Below are positions 1 through 7,792 of a stretch of 60,466 bases of DNA, piece after piece. The notes beneath the pieces were generated by a model that was given only the letters and a program-made list of their open reading frames with translations, searched no databases and had not been told where the DNA came from. This DNA comes from Olavius sp. associated proteobacterium Delta 1 (lineage in GTDB: Bacteria > Desulfobacterota > Desulfobacteria > Desulfobacterales > JAFDCJ01), in the NCBI GenBank assembly GCA_902749685.1, contig CACVKW010000672.1:1-60466 (forward strand). Direction: 5' to 3'. Each line of letters begins with the position of its first letter. Positions within the stretch are counted from its first letter, which is position 1. Both the position numbers and the translations under genes were made by a program.

Positions 1-71
1 ACATGACCAATGGTGGTTGTTTGAAGGTACCTAACTGATATTTTTACAAATATTGCTTGAATGAAAATTAA

Positions 72-455
72 AATATTTTAAACATACGAAATGTAAGATT
101 CTATGGCCATGATTTTGCGGATATCAACGATTTCCTCAATTCAATCGATAAGTTAAAGCAGGTAGGAGCTGAAAAAGTAATCAGTAGCCATGCCGGCCCG
201 TTTAACGGCAACCTTGTCAATAAATTCAATGAATACGCACAGATTATTCAGACCAGAGATGGATTACTGCTGGAAAGTTTAAACCAGCCAAAATCCGTCA
301 AAGAATTCGAGGGCAGCAATCTTTTCTATAAAAGCTACCCCGACTTTCCGGATTTAATCCGCTGGTTTGAATTGGTTCATATTGAAAAGCACCTAACGAG
401 ATTAAAATCCATGGGGATCATCCGGCAGGATAGGAACAAGTGGGTAAGAGCATAA
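72..455 (+). pseudogene. 3' remnant of a metallo-beta-lactamase-fold hydrolase
   Basis: The frame ending at TAA 453-455 is open only back to a stop at 69-71 and has no usable start codon near its beginning. It encodes a late MBL-fold segment with a VISSHAGPFNG loop, followed by a helical tail (IEKHLTRLKSMGIIRQ) resembling the winged-helix domain found behind some MBL hydrolases. The HxHxDH metal-binding motif and the N-terminal half are absent, so this is a 5'-truncated remnant. Positions 1-71 show nothing recognisable. The alternative is a complete gene continuing upstream with a frameshift near 70, which the window edge does not allow me to exclude. Confidence 0.55.
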
Positions 456-489
456 GGCAAAGCGTATGGGGCATAGAGCAGAGGGAATT

Positions 490-555
490 GAAGTCGGAAG
501 TGGGAATGATTGAAAGTGGGAAGTCGGAATGCGGAAGTCGGAAATGCTGGAATTG
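490..555 (+). repeat. Word repeat, GAAGTCGGAAGTGGGAA family
   Basis: Degenerate tandem words (GAAGTCGG, AAGTGGG, AATGCGG) fill this stretch. The same vocabulary recurs at 9634-9682, 50497-50519 and 57983-58019, and inverted at 9841-9870 and 37416-37447. The flanking bases 464-485 and 575-600 carry a second vocabulary (GCATAGAGCAGAGGG) that recurs at 12222-12255 and, inverted, at 37388-37412. I see no gene between 456 and 735. Confidence 0.75.
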
Positions 556-617
556 GGAAAACGAAAGACAGAGGGCGTGGAGCAGAGCGCGTGGTGTATA
601 TTATACAGTTGGTGGGG

Positions 618-632
618 GCGGTTTCCAACCGC
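618..632. repeat. REP-like hairpin GCGGTTTCCAACCGC
   Basis: A short inverted repeat in a GGGGGCGG context. Related hairpins at 17571-17585 (GCGGCTTCCAGCCGC) and 17598-17613 (CGCGGTTGAAAACCGC) keep the stem while changing both arms. Confidence 0.6.
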
Positions 633-670
633 GAGTTAAAATGGATTAATTCCGATATATCTCGTGACTG

Positions 671-703
671 CCCCGCTTTAAAACAGGCGGGATGCAAGCA
701 CAA
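671..703. repeat. Left copy of an inverted repeat flanking the first operon
   Basis: CCCCGCTTTAAAACAGGCGG and the following GATGCAAGCACAA are nearly the reverse complement of 9718-9750, which reads TTGTGCTTGCATCCCGC and then a TG-rich link to AAGCGGGG. The two copies bracket the operon 736-9634. The sequence can also fold on itself, pairing CCCCGC with GCGGG. Confidence 0.6.
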
Positions 704-735
704 GCCACTCCCACAAATATAAATGGGAGAGAAAA

Positions 736-2955
736 ATGAACAATGAAAGTATCAGCCAAACCGATGGTGATGTAAAAATCGTCCGCACGACATCGACCTT
801 TGACTGTGGGGGAAGATGCCCGCTTCGCCTGCACGTCAAAGACAACCGCATCCTTCGAATCGAGGGCGATGACGCCGCAGAACCCGATCAGCTCAGAACC
901 TGTTTAAGGTGCCGCGCGCTCAGGCAGTATGTTCATCACCCGGCAAGGCTCATGTACCCGCAGAAACGGGTCGGAAAACGGGGTGCAGGCAAATTTGAAC
1001 GCATATCCTGGGATGAGGCCTTCGATACCCTGGCCGGTCATTTGAACCGCGTCAAAGAGACTTACGGCAACGAGGGCATATTTCTGGCCACCGGTGGCGG
1101 CTACCTCGCCGGCCTGCACAATGGCGGCTTGGCCGCCCAGCGTCTCCTGAATCAGTACGGCGGTTGTGTCACGCATTACGGCAATATTTCCTCGGAAGGT
1201 GCTGTCTGGGCCTCATTGACCCAGTATGGATCCGTTATGGTCGGAAACAGCCGGGAAGACTTGCTTAATTCAAAGCTCATTATACTGTGGGGCTGGGATC
1301 CGGCCCGCATGATATCCGGCACCAACACCATGTATCATGTCATCAAGGCCAAAGAAAGCGGTGCCAAAATCATTGCCGTGGATCCGCGGTACCATGACAC
1401 GGCTGCCACGGTGGCCGATGAATGGATTCCGATCCGGCCGGGAACGGACACGGCGGTGTTTGTTGCCATGGCCCATGTCATGATCAAAGAAAATCTCCAC
1501 GATCAAGCCTTTCTGGACAAATACACGGTCGGGTTCGATCAGTTCAGAGAATATGTTTTAGGTCTGGAAGACGGCCTAGAAAAAACACCGGCCTGGGCAG
1601 CTGAAATCTCGGGAGTCGACGCTGCCACAATTGAAGGCCTGGCCCGTGAATACGCCGGTACCAGACCGGCTGCGTTGATGGACTGCCAGGGACCGGCCCG
1701 CAGCGCCATGGGAGAGCAGTTTAACCGCTGTGCCGCCACGCTGTGTGCTATGACCGGAAATGTCGGCCGTCCGGGCGGCAGCGCCTGCGGCGGATTAATG
1801 GGTATTCCGGTAGGGCATATGTTTCGTATGTCCGCCATTCCACCGGGTAAAAATCCGTTTGAATTGGATGGACCGAACGTCAAGGGAACTCTTGATATCC
1901 GCATGCGCGTTATCAAGCGGGTTCACATCAACAAACTTTTCGATGCCATCCTGGAAGGTAAACAGGGCGGTTATCCGGCAGATATCAAAATGATGTGGTC
2001 CATGTGCAACAATTACTTAAACCAGACCGGCAACAGCAACAACGCCGCTGCCGCGCTGCAGAAACTTGAATTTTTCTGCGTTCAGGAATTATTCATGACC
2101 GCTCAGGCGCGCTACGCCGACCTGTTGCTGCCGGTTACCAGTGCCGTTGAACGCAGCGACCTCACCCGTCCTTGGCCCTCGGGACCTTATTTCACGTTTA
2201 TGAACCGCGCCCTGGACCCCCTGGGTGAATGCAAATCCGACTTTGACATTGTCAGTGAACTGGCGCAACGACTTGGCATCGAAGGATTTAATCCGTACAC
2301 GGAAGAAGAATGGCTGAAAATGTTTGTGGACAACAATCCGGAATACCAGCAGCATATCAAAGACTATGACAAGTTCCGGCAAGACGGTATCCACCGGGTA
2401 AAACTGGATGAACCCATCATCGCTTTCAAGGAACAAATCGACGATATTGAAAACAACCCCTTCCCGACCCCATCGGGCAAAATTGAAATTTTCTCCCAAC
2501 GGGTTGCTGATTTAAATAAAGCGGATACGCCACCCATTCCTAAATACATGAGCACATCGGAAGATCGCTTCGATCCATTGACTGCCAAATACCCGCTGCA
2601 ACTGATAACGCCCCACCCGAAAAACCGGGTTCATTCAGAGCTATACGAAGTTGATTGGCTCAGAGAGGTGGAACCGCACCGCGCCTGGATCAATCCGATC
2701 GACGCCGAGCCGAGGAACATCAGGGACGGAGACGAGATTTTTGTTTTCAATGACCGCGGCAAGGTTGCCATCACGGCCTGGGTCACGGAAAGAATTATCC
2801 CCGGAGTGGTCAGCATCTTCGAAGGCGCCTGGTACACACCCGATAAAGACGGAATCGACCGGGGAGCCTGTGCCAACACATTGACCAACGACGCCTATTC
2901 CGGCGGCGGCGCCGCCGTGTTGAATACGAGCTTGGTAGAAATCGAGAAGATATAA
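736..2955 (+). CDS. DmsA-like molybdopterin oxidoreductase, catalytic subunit
   Basis: A 739-residue DMSO-reductase-family enzyme, expected to bind a bis-molybdopterin-guanine dinucleotide cofactor and one FeS cluster. The segment YPQKRVGKRGAGKFERISWD (74-93) and the WIPIRPGTD cofactor loop are hallmark DmsA-type sequences. Aligning HYGNISSEGAVW by eye with the E. coli DmsA region puts Ser152 at the Mo-ligand position, which is the reductase rather than the dehydrogenase type. The N-terminal cluster motif is odd: Cys24, Cys28 and Cys56 are present, but the first ligand position is Ser20. I see no Tat motif and no membrane-anchor gene nearby, so it is probably cytoplasmic with the ferredoxin at 3273. 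Start ATG has GGGAGAG upstream. It lies upstream of beta-oxidation genes; the substrate is unknown, and a transhydroxylase-type reaction is an alternative to S- or N-oxide reduction. Confidence 0.9.
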   Translation: MNNESISQTDGDVKIVRTTSTFDCGGRCPLRLHVKDNRILRIEGDDAAEPDQLRTCLRCRALRQYVHHPARLMYPQKRVGKRGAGKFERISWDEAFDTLAGHLNRVKETYGNEGIFLATGGGYLAGLHNGGLAAQRLLNQYGGCVTHYGNISSEGAVWASLTQYGSVMVGNSREDLLNSKLIILWGWDPARMISGTNTMYHVIKAKESGAKIIAVDPRYHDTAATVADEWIPIRPGTDTAVFVAMAHVMIKENLHDQAFLDKYTVGFDQFREYVLGLEDGLEKTPAWAAEISGVDAATIEGLAREYAGTRPAALMDCQGPARSAMGEQFNRCAATLCAMTGNVGRPGGSACGGLMGIPVGHMFRMSAIPPGKNPFELDGPNVKGTLDIRMRVIKRVHINKLFDAILEGKQGGYPADIKMMWSMCNNYLNQTGNSNNAAAALQKLEFFCVQELFMTAQARYADLLLPVTSAVERSDLTRPWPSGPYFTFMNRALDPLGECKSDFDIVSELAQRLGIEGFNPYTEEEWLKMFVDNNPEYQQHIKDYDKFRQDGIHRVKLDEPIIAFKEQIDDIENNPFPTPSGKIEIFSQRVADLNKADTPPIPKYMSTSEDRFDPLTAKYPLQLITPHPKNRVHSELYEVDWLREVEPHRAWINPIDAEPRNIRDGDEIFVFNDRGKVAITAWVTERIIPGVVSIFEGAWYTPDKDGIDRGACANTLTNDAYSGGGAAVLNTSLVEIEKI

Positions 2956-2964
2956 AATATTTAT

Positions 2965-3035
2965 TTTCACCGCAGACGCGAAGGCCGCAGAGGAAGGATA
3001 ATAATCTCATTGGTGTTGAGAGGACACCAATGAGA
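2965..3035 (-). repeat. Conserved-loop hairpin element, copy 1
   Basis: On the minus strand a perfect 12-bp stem (3005-3016 with 3024-3035) carries the loop CCTCTCA. It is followed by a tail ending in TGCGGTGAAAA at 2965-2998. The same loop-plus-tail layout occurs at 3160-3243, 34360-34432 and 44442-44518 with different stem sequences. Copy 2 lies just downstream in opposite orientation. Confidence 0.75.
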
Positions 3036-3159
3036 AAACCATCGCTGCTTCACAGCAGGCTATTAGTGTAACAGCAAAATTCTAATTTATTGGTGTTTAT
3101 TGTATCGTGCATAAGATTCATTGCTGCCAAAAGATAACTGTGCCCGAAGGAATTGTTTG

Positions 3160-3243
3160 TTTTGCTTTGCCCACCTTCTCGAGGGCAAAGCAAAAAGAAT
3201 TGAACCTCTGGGTCCTCTGTGCCTCGAGCGAAGCGGGCGGTGA
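3160..3243 (+). repeat. Conserved-loop hairpin element, copy 2
   Basis: A perfect 13-bp stem pairs TTTTGCTTTGCCC (3160-3172) with GGGCAAAGCAAAA (3183-3195). Its loop, ACCTTCTCGA, is close to the family loop. The tail at 3203-3243 is a diverged version of the family tail (CTCTGGGTCCTCTGTGCCTC, then GGCGGTGA). No gene lies between 2956 and 3272 apart from these elements. Confidence 0.7.
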
Positions 3244-3272
3244 ATAATTCAAAATTAAATGGAGAATTGACA

Positions 3273-3836
3273 ATGCAAGTTGGCTTTTATTTTGACCAGA
3301 CAAGATGCACCGGATGCAGTGCCTGCCGTGTGGCCTGCAAGGACTGGAACGACATCCCGGCCGGGCCGGAAAACTGGATGCGGATTCGCTACACGGAAAA
3401 AGGCAAATTCCCCAAACCATATGTGAGCTATATGATCGCTCCCTGCTGGCACTGTGCCGAACCGGTATGCGCAGAGGCCTGCCCGGTGGACGCCTTAACA
3501 AAGCGCGCTGAAGACGGCATTGTACTGGTGGACAGCGGTGCCTGCCTTGGTAATACAGAGTGCGATGCCAAATGCCTGAAGGCCTGTCCCTATGACGCAC
3601 CGCAGTTCGGTCCGGATGACGGCGCTAAAATGCGAAAATGCAATTTTTGTCTGGATCGACACCTGGCAGGCAAGCTGCCGGACTGTATCGAAGCATGCCC
3701 CGTGCGTGCTCTTGATGCCGGGCCATTGGCGGACTTGGAAAAAAAATACGGCACGAATAAGGATGCCGTCGATTTCAAATATTCGAAAGGTACGAAACCG
3801 GCAGTGGTTTTAAAGTCAAAGTCTTTACCGGAGTAG
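3273..3836 (+). CDS. DmsB-like four-cluster ferredoxin subunit
   Basis: A 187-residue electron-transfer subunit for the molybdoenzyme at 736. It opens with the DmsB-type MQVGFYFDQTRCTGCSACR. Clusters 1, 2 and 4 have canonical ligand sets: Cys12/15/18/22, Cys58/61/66/70 and Cys123/126/138/142. The third set is unusual: Cys91, Cys97, Cys101 and Cys105 read C-x5-C-x3-C-x3-C, where DmsB has C-x2-C-x2-C-x3-C. The start is placed at ATG 3273 because GGAGA precedes it; an in-frame upstream extension to 3219 would encode part of the repeat element. No signal peptide or anchor subunit is visible, so electrons probably pass to or from a soluble or membrane partner encoded elsewhere. Confidence 0.88.
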   Translation: MQVGFYFDQTRCTGCSACRVACKDWNDIPAGPENWMRIRYTEKGKFPKPYVSYMIAPCWHCAEPVCAEACPVDALTKRAEDGIVLVDSGACLGNTECDAKCLKACPYDAPQFGPDDGAKMRKCNFCLDRHLAGKLPDCIEACPVRALDAGPLADLEKKYGTNKDAVDFKYSKGTKPAVVLKSKSLPE

Positions 3837-3907
3837 ATAGAGTGAACCAATAGTTTTAATCAGATGCATCTAGGTTTAAAATAGCGAAATGAAGTGCGAG
3901 GTAAATT

Positions 3908-4741
3908 ATGCCGACTATCGATTTAAGCGTCATTGGCAAGAAAACAGAACCTGTAGTATTTGAATACACCTGGCGCGACGTTGTGCTTTACGCGCTGGGT
4001 GTCGGCGCCACGGCCGAAGAATTGTCGCTGGTTTACGAAGATGCACCCGGCGGACTTAAAGTCCTACCAAGCTTTTGTGTCGTGCCGGCCATGCGGGCAT
4101 TTCCCAGGTGCGGCGATGATATTGAATGGTCGCTCATGCTGCATGGTGAACAGACCATCCGCCTTTACCACCCGATCCCGCCGGAGGGAAAATTGGTTCA
4201 GACAGGGGTGATCACCGATATTTTCGATAAAGGCAAGGGTGCCGTTTTTCAGGCCAAGATCAGCGGTGAAGCCGGGGACGGCACTCACATTTATGACGCT
4301 CATTGGGCCATTTTTTATTTGGGCGCCGGCGGTTTTGGGGGTGATCCCGGCCCAAAGGCCGAATCAATAAATCCGCCGGAGGGAGTCGAGCCGGATTTCA
4401 GTTTCTCTTGTATAGTCGCCGAAAATCAGGCAGCTCTCTATCGCTTGAGCGGCGATCTCAATCCTTTGCATCTGGATCCGGCAGCAGCTAAACGGGGCGG
4501 CTTTGACCGCCCGATCCTCCATGGCCTGTGCACCTATGGGATTGTCACAAGATTATTGGTCAATGGACCATTGGATGGTGATGTCAACCGATTAAAGAAA
4601 TTTAAGGCCCGATTTTCCAGCACCGTTTATCCCGGCGATACGTTGACCACCGAAGGCTGGAAAACTGATGGCGGGTACATCATCCAGGCGAAGACGCGAA
4701 ATAATATTGTTTTGAGCAATGCAGTGGCGGTAGTTGAATAA
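3908..4741 (+). CDS. MaoC-type (R-specific) enoyl-CoA hydratase, double hot-dog
   Basis: A 277-residue protein with the hydratase-2 architecture: a degenerate N-terminal hot-dog half and a catalytic C-terminal MaoC half. The catalytic loop LSGDLNPLHLDP (180-191) gives Asp183 and His188, followed by the conserved GGFDRPILHGLCTYG. The family adds water to trans-2-enoyl-CoA to give the (R)-3-hydroxyacyl-CoA. GAGG precedes the ATG. It stands between the ferredoxin gene and a 3-hydroxyacyl-CoA dehydrogenase gene, so hydration in a beta-oxidation sequence is the natural role. Members also occur in bile-acid or steroid side-chain breakdown, which I cannot test here. Confidence 0.9.
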   Translation: MPTIDLSVIGKKTEPVVFEYTWRDVVLYALGVGATAEELSLVYEDAPGGLKVLPSFCVVPAMRAFPRCGDDIEWSLMLHGEQTIRLYHPIPPEGKLVQTGVITDIFDKGKGAVFQAKISGEAGDGTHIYDAHWAIFYLGAGGFGGDPGPKAESINPPEGVEPDFSFSCIVAENQAALYRLSGDLNPLHLDPAAAKRGGFDRPILHGLCTYGIVTRLLVNGPLDGDVNRLKKFKARFSSTVYPGDTLTTEGWKTDGGYIIQAKTRNNIVLSNAVAVVE

Positions 4742-4879
4742 ATAGACAATTGGATGGGATGACGTTATCTCCCCAGAGTCTATGGTTTCGAGGAATCCGT
4801 TAGTGACGCGACCGTAATTCCTTCGGAAGCCCTGATGCATATTTTTTAATTTTCATAAATAAAACAGAAAGGAAATAGA

Positions 4880-5752
4880 ATGAACATCGACGACGTTAAA
4901 AAAATTGCCGTAATAGGTGCCGGCAACATGGGGCATCAAATTTCCCTGCTTTGTGCGATCCACGGTTACACGACCACCTGTACCGATATCAATGAAAACA
5001 TCCTCAAAAAAGCCGAAGCCTTTACCGACTCGTATCTTCCCGGCCGCGTGCAAAAAGGCCGCTTAACCGAAGAGCAGGCCCGGGCAGCCCGGGACCGGAT
5101 AACGTTTACCGCCAGTATGGAAGCGGCGGTGAAAGACGCCGATTATGTCATTGAAGCGGTCCTGGAGGTGCTGGATCTGAAACGCAAGATATTTGCCGAT
5201 CTGGACAAAATGGCTCCACCCCATGCAATCCTGGCCTCCAACAGCTCGGCCATCATCAGCTCCAAAATCGCCGACGCCACCAAACGGCCGGAAAAAGTCC
5301 TCAACGTTCATTTTTTCAACCCGGCTCTCGTGATGAAGCTCGTGGAGGTGGTCCAGGGGCCGCATGTGTCCGATGAAACCAGAGAAATATCCATGGCACT
5401 TTGCGAAAAGCTTGAGAAGGTGCCGGTTCACCTGAAAAAAGAAGTCGACGGGTTCCTGCTTAACCGCATATTCGGCGCTATTACCCGGGAGGCCCTCTGG
5501 TTGCTGGAGATGGGTGTCGCCAGCATGGAAGATATTGACAAGGCCCAGGTATACGGTGCCGGGCATCCCATGGGAACCTTTCGCCTGATGGACCTGACCG
5601 GCATCGATCTGACCTATATCATGGGAATGGAAGCCTTTCGGGAAACCGGTGATGTGCGTCACCTGCCCAGTCCGAGCGTTGTCGAAAAATACTGTAACGG
5701 CGAATATGGCCAGAAGACCGGCAAGGGATGGTATGATTACAGGGATAAGTAA
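4880..5752 (+). CDS. 3-hydroxyacyl-CoA dehydrogenase
   Basis: A 290-residue NAD-dependent dehydrogenase, the usual length for the short HBD-type enzyme. The Rossmann motif VIGAGNMG lies at residues 11-18. NSSAIISS (121-128) and VHFFNP (143-148, catalytic His144) are the canonical active-site segments, and the C-terminal helical domain ends in TGKGWYDYRDK. It oxidises 3-hydroxyacyl-CoA to 3-oxoacyl-CoA. A second copy of the family is at 50752 and the two differ throughout, so they are not a recent duplication. AAGGAAA precedes the ATG, and the gene is co-oriented with its neighbours at 70-140 nt spacing. Confidence 0.93.
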   Translation: MNIDDVKKIAVIGAGNMGHQISLLCAIHGYTTTCTDINENILKKAEAFTDSYLPGRVQKGRLTEEQARAARDRITFTASMEAAVKDADYVIEAVLEVLDLKRKIFADLDKMAPPHAILASNSSAIISSKIADATKRPEKVLNVHFFNPALVMKLVEVVQGPHVSDETREISMALCEKLEKVPVHLKKEVDGFLLNRIFGAITREALWLLEMGVASMEDIDKAQVYGAGHPMGTFRLMDLTGIDLTYIMGMEAFRETGDVRHLPSPSVVEKYCNGEYGQKTGKGWYDYRDK

Positions 5753-5753
5753 A

Positions 5754-5785
5754 ATTGCGGATCTCGGATTGCGGATTGCGGATTT
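5754..5785 (+). repeat. Word repeat, TTGCGGATTTCGGATTGCGG family
   Basis: Tandem TTGCGGAT and CTCGGAT words start directly after the stop codon of the dehydrogenase gene. Copies with the same words lie at 12176-12207 and 50561-50594. Confidence 0.7.
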
Positions 5786-5834
5786 TTCCTAATAACGAAT
5801 AACCAATAACGTTCCGAAGAAATACGGAGGTAAC

Positions 5835-7640
5835 GTGGCAACCAGGTTTGTGAGCGAACGCAATATCAAATTTCTATTATACGAAGTTTTCGATGTTGAA
5901 TCTTTTACGAAATACGAATACTACAGCGAGCACAATCGCAAGATGTTCGATATGGTCCTAAAGGCAGCCATCAAACTGGGCCAAGACCTGTTGTTTCCCA
6001 TTTTTGAGGAAATGGACCGCAATCAGCCCGAATTGGTCAACGGGCAAGTCAAGGTCCATCCATCCGTCAAAACCATCATGCAAGAATTCGGCGAAGGCGG
6101 CTGGATCTCCAGCCGGGTTCCCTTTGATCAGGACGGGGAACAGCTGCCAAGCATGGTGGCCGACATTTGTGAATTTATCTTTGCCGCCGCCAACTATTCT
6201 GCCCATGCCTACCCCGGCCTCACATTTGGCGCATCACACCTGATCGAGTCCTTCGGCAGCACAGAATTATACGATACATACGTTCCCAGGATGCGCGCCG
6301 GTGATTGGCAGGGCACCATGGCCCTGACCGAACCGGAAGCCGGCTCTTCCCTGTCGGATATCACCACCATGGCCGAGCCGACCGATGAAGGATTCTATCG
6401 CATCAAGGGCCAGAAAATCTTCATATCCGCCGGTGATCACGACGGGGTTGAGAATGTTGTTCATCTGATGCTGGCTAAAATCGAGGGGGCGCCGGCCGGC
6501 GTAAAAGGGATTTCCCTTTTCCTGGTACCCAAAAAACGTATCGATGACAACGGAAACCTCGTATCCAATGATGTGGTTGCATCCGGTGTATATCACAAAC
6601 TCGGCTATCGCGGATGCCCGATTGTGCAGCTGAGTATCGGCGATAAAAATGATTGCCGCGGGTGGCTGGTCGGAGAACCACACAACGGATTGAAATATAT
6701 GTTCCAGATGATGAACGAAGCCCGCATCGGTGTCGGCATGGGGGCCACGGCCATGGCCACGGCCGCCTATTATGCCTCGCTAGAATATTCGAAAACCCGT
6801 CTCCAGGGACGCAATTTGTCCCGCAAAGATCCCACCCTGCCACCGGTTGCCATCATTGAACATGCCGATGTTAAGCGCATGCTGCTGTTTCAACGCGCCG
6901 TTATTGAAGGCGCCCAATCCCTTTTGATGCAATGCAGCAAGTTTGTCGATTTCCAGAAAGTGCTGGATGGTGAGGCGAAAGAAAAATATCATCTCCTGCT
7001 GGAAATCCTGACGCCGATTGCCAAAAGCTACCCCTCGGAGATGGGAATTCAGTCCGTCAGCCAGGGGTTGCAATGCCTGGGCGGTTCCGGCTATTGCGAT
7101 GACTACCCGCTGGAACAATATTACCGGGATTGCCGCATTCATCCTATCCATGAAGGCACCACCGGTATACAGGGGATGGATCTGCTGGGCAGAAAGGTGA
7201 TTATGAAAGACGGTCAGGCCTTACTGCTGTATATCAACGAATTGCATGATACGATCGCTGCTGCCAGGGAATTCAAAATGCTTGAAAAATTCGCCAATGA
7301 ACTTAGCGAATCACTGACGAGTCTGCAGGAGGTCACCCGGCATCTCGTATCGATTGCCGGGCAAGACGGGCCGGAAGCCTTTCTGGCCGATGCGACACTC
7401 TATCTTGAATTTTTTAGCATTATTACCATTGCCTGGCAGTGGCTGCTGCAGGGCCTAGCGGTTCAGAAAGCCTTAAACAATGGTGCCAAGAAAAAAGATT
7501 TAAACTTTTATGACGGTAAAATGTTCACCCTGCGGTATTTCTTCGCCTATGAGCTACCCAAAACTCTGGGCCTGGCAAAACGGCTCATGGATGCTGATCC
7601 ATTGACTGTTGAAATGCAAAAAGAGCATTTTAACGATTAA
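5835..7640 (+). CDS. Acyl-CoA dehydrogenase, about 600-residue type
   Basis: A 601-residue FAD-dependent acyl-CoA dehydrogenase with a C-terminal extension of about 150 residues beyond the usual 380-400. TLTEPEAGSSLSD-like sequence (ALTEPEAGSS) marks the flavin and substrate loop. The region YRDCRIHPIHEGTTGIQGMD supplies the catalytic Glu in the EGTTGIQ context, followed by the extra helical domain. It introduces the alpha-beta double bond and normally passes electrons to ETF; no ETF genes are in the window. The start is GTG at 5835, preceded by CGGAGG. A second enzyme of this long type is at 37446. Substrate chain length or ring structure cannot be told from the sequence. Confidence 0.92.
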   Translation: MATRFVSERNIKFLLYEVFDVESFTKYEYYSEHNRKMFDMVLKAAIKLGQDLLFPIFEEMDRNQPELVNGQVKVHPSVKTIMQEFGEGGWISSRVPFDQDGEQLPSMVADICEFIFAAANYSAHAYPGLTFGASHLIESFGSTELYDTYVPRMRAGDWQGTMALTEPEAGSSLSDITTMAEPTDEGFYRIKGQKIFISAGDHDGVENVVHLMLAKIEGAPAGVKGISLFLVPKKRIDDNGNLVSNDVVASGVYHKLGYRGCPIVQLSIGDKNDCRGWLVGEPHNGLKYMFQMMNEARIGVGMGATAMATAAYYASLEYSKTRLQGRNLSRKDPTLPPVAIIEHADVKRMLLFQRAVIEGAQSLLMQCSKFVDFQKVLDGEAKEKYHLLLEILTPIAKSYPSEMGIQSVSQGLQCLGGSGYCDDYPLEQYYRDCRIHPIHEGTTGIQGMDLLGRKVIMKDGQALLLYINELHDTIAAAREFKMLEKFANELSESLTSLQEVTRHLVSIAGQDGPEAFLADATLYLEFFSIITIAWQWLLQGLAVQKALNNGAKKKDLNFYDGKMFTLRYFFAYELPKTLGLAKRLMDADPLTVEMQKEHFND

Positions 7641-7792
7641 ATATAAACATAACAAAATAATGCCTAAAATGCCTAAAATTAGGGTGTCGCTTCGCGCCAT
7701 CTTTTCTATGAACAGATATTTAGCATCGGAAATACCTGAATTCAGAAACAAAATATTTTCGTTCAAATGAAAGATCTTAGGAGATCAAATTT

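Noticed and set aside
490..555. CRISPR-like array
   Set aside because: The words are short, degenerate and contiguous, with no unique spacers of regular length and no cas genes.
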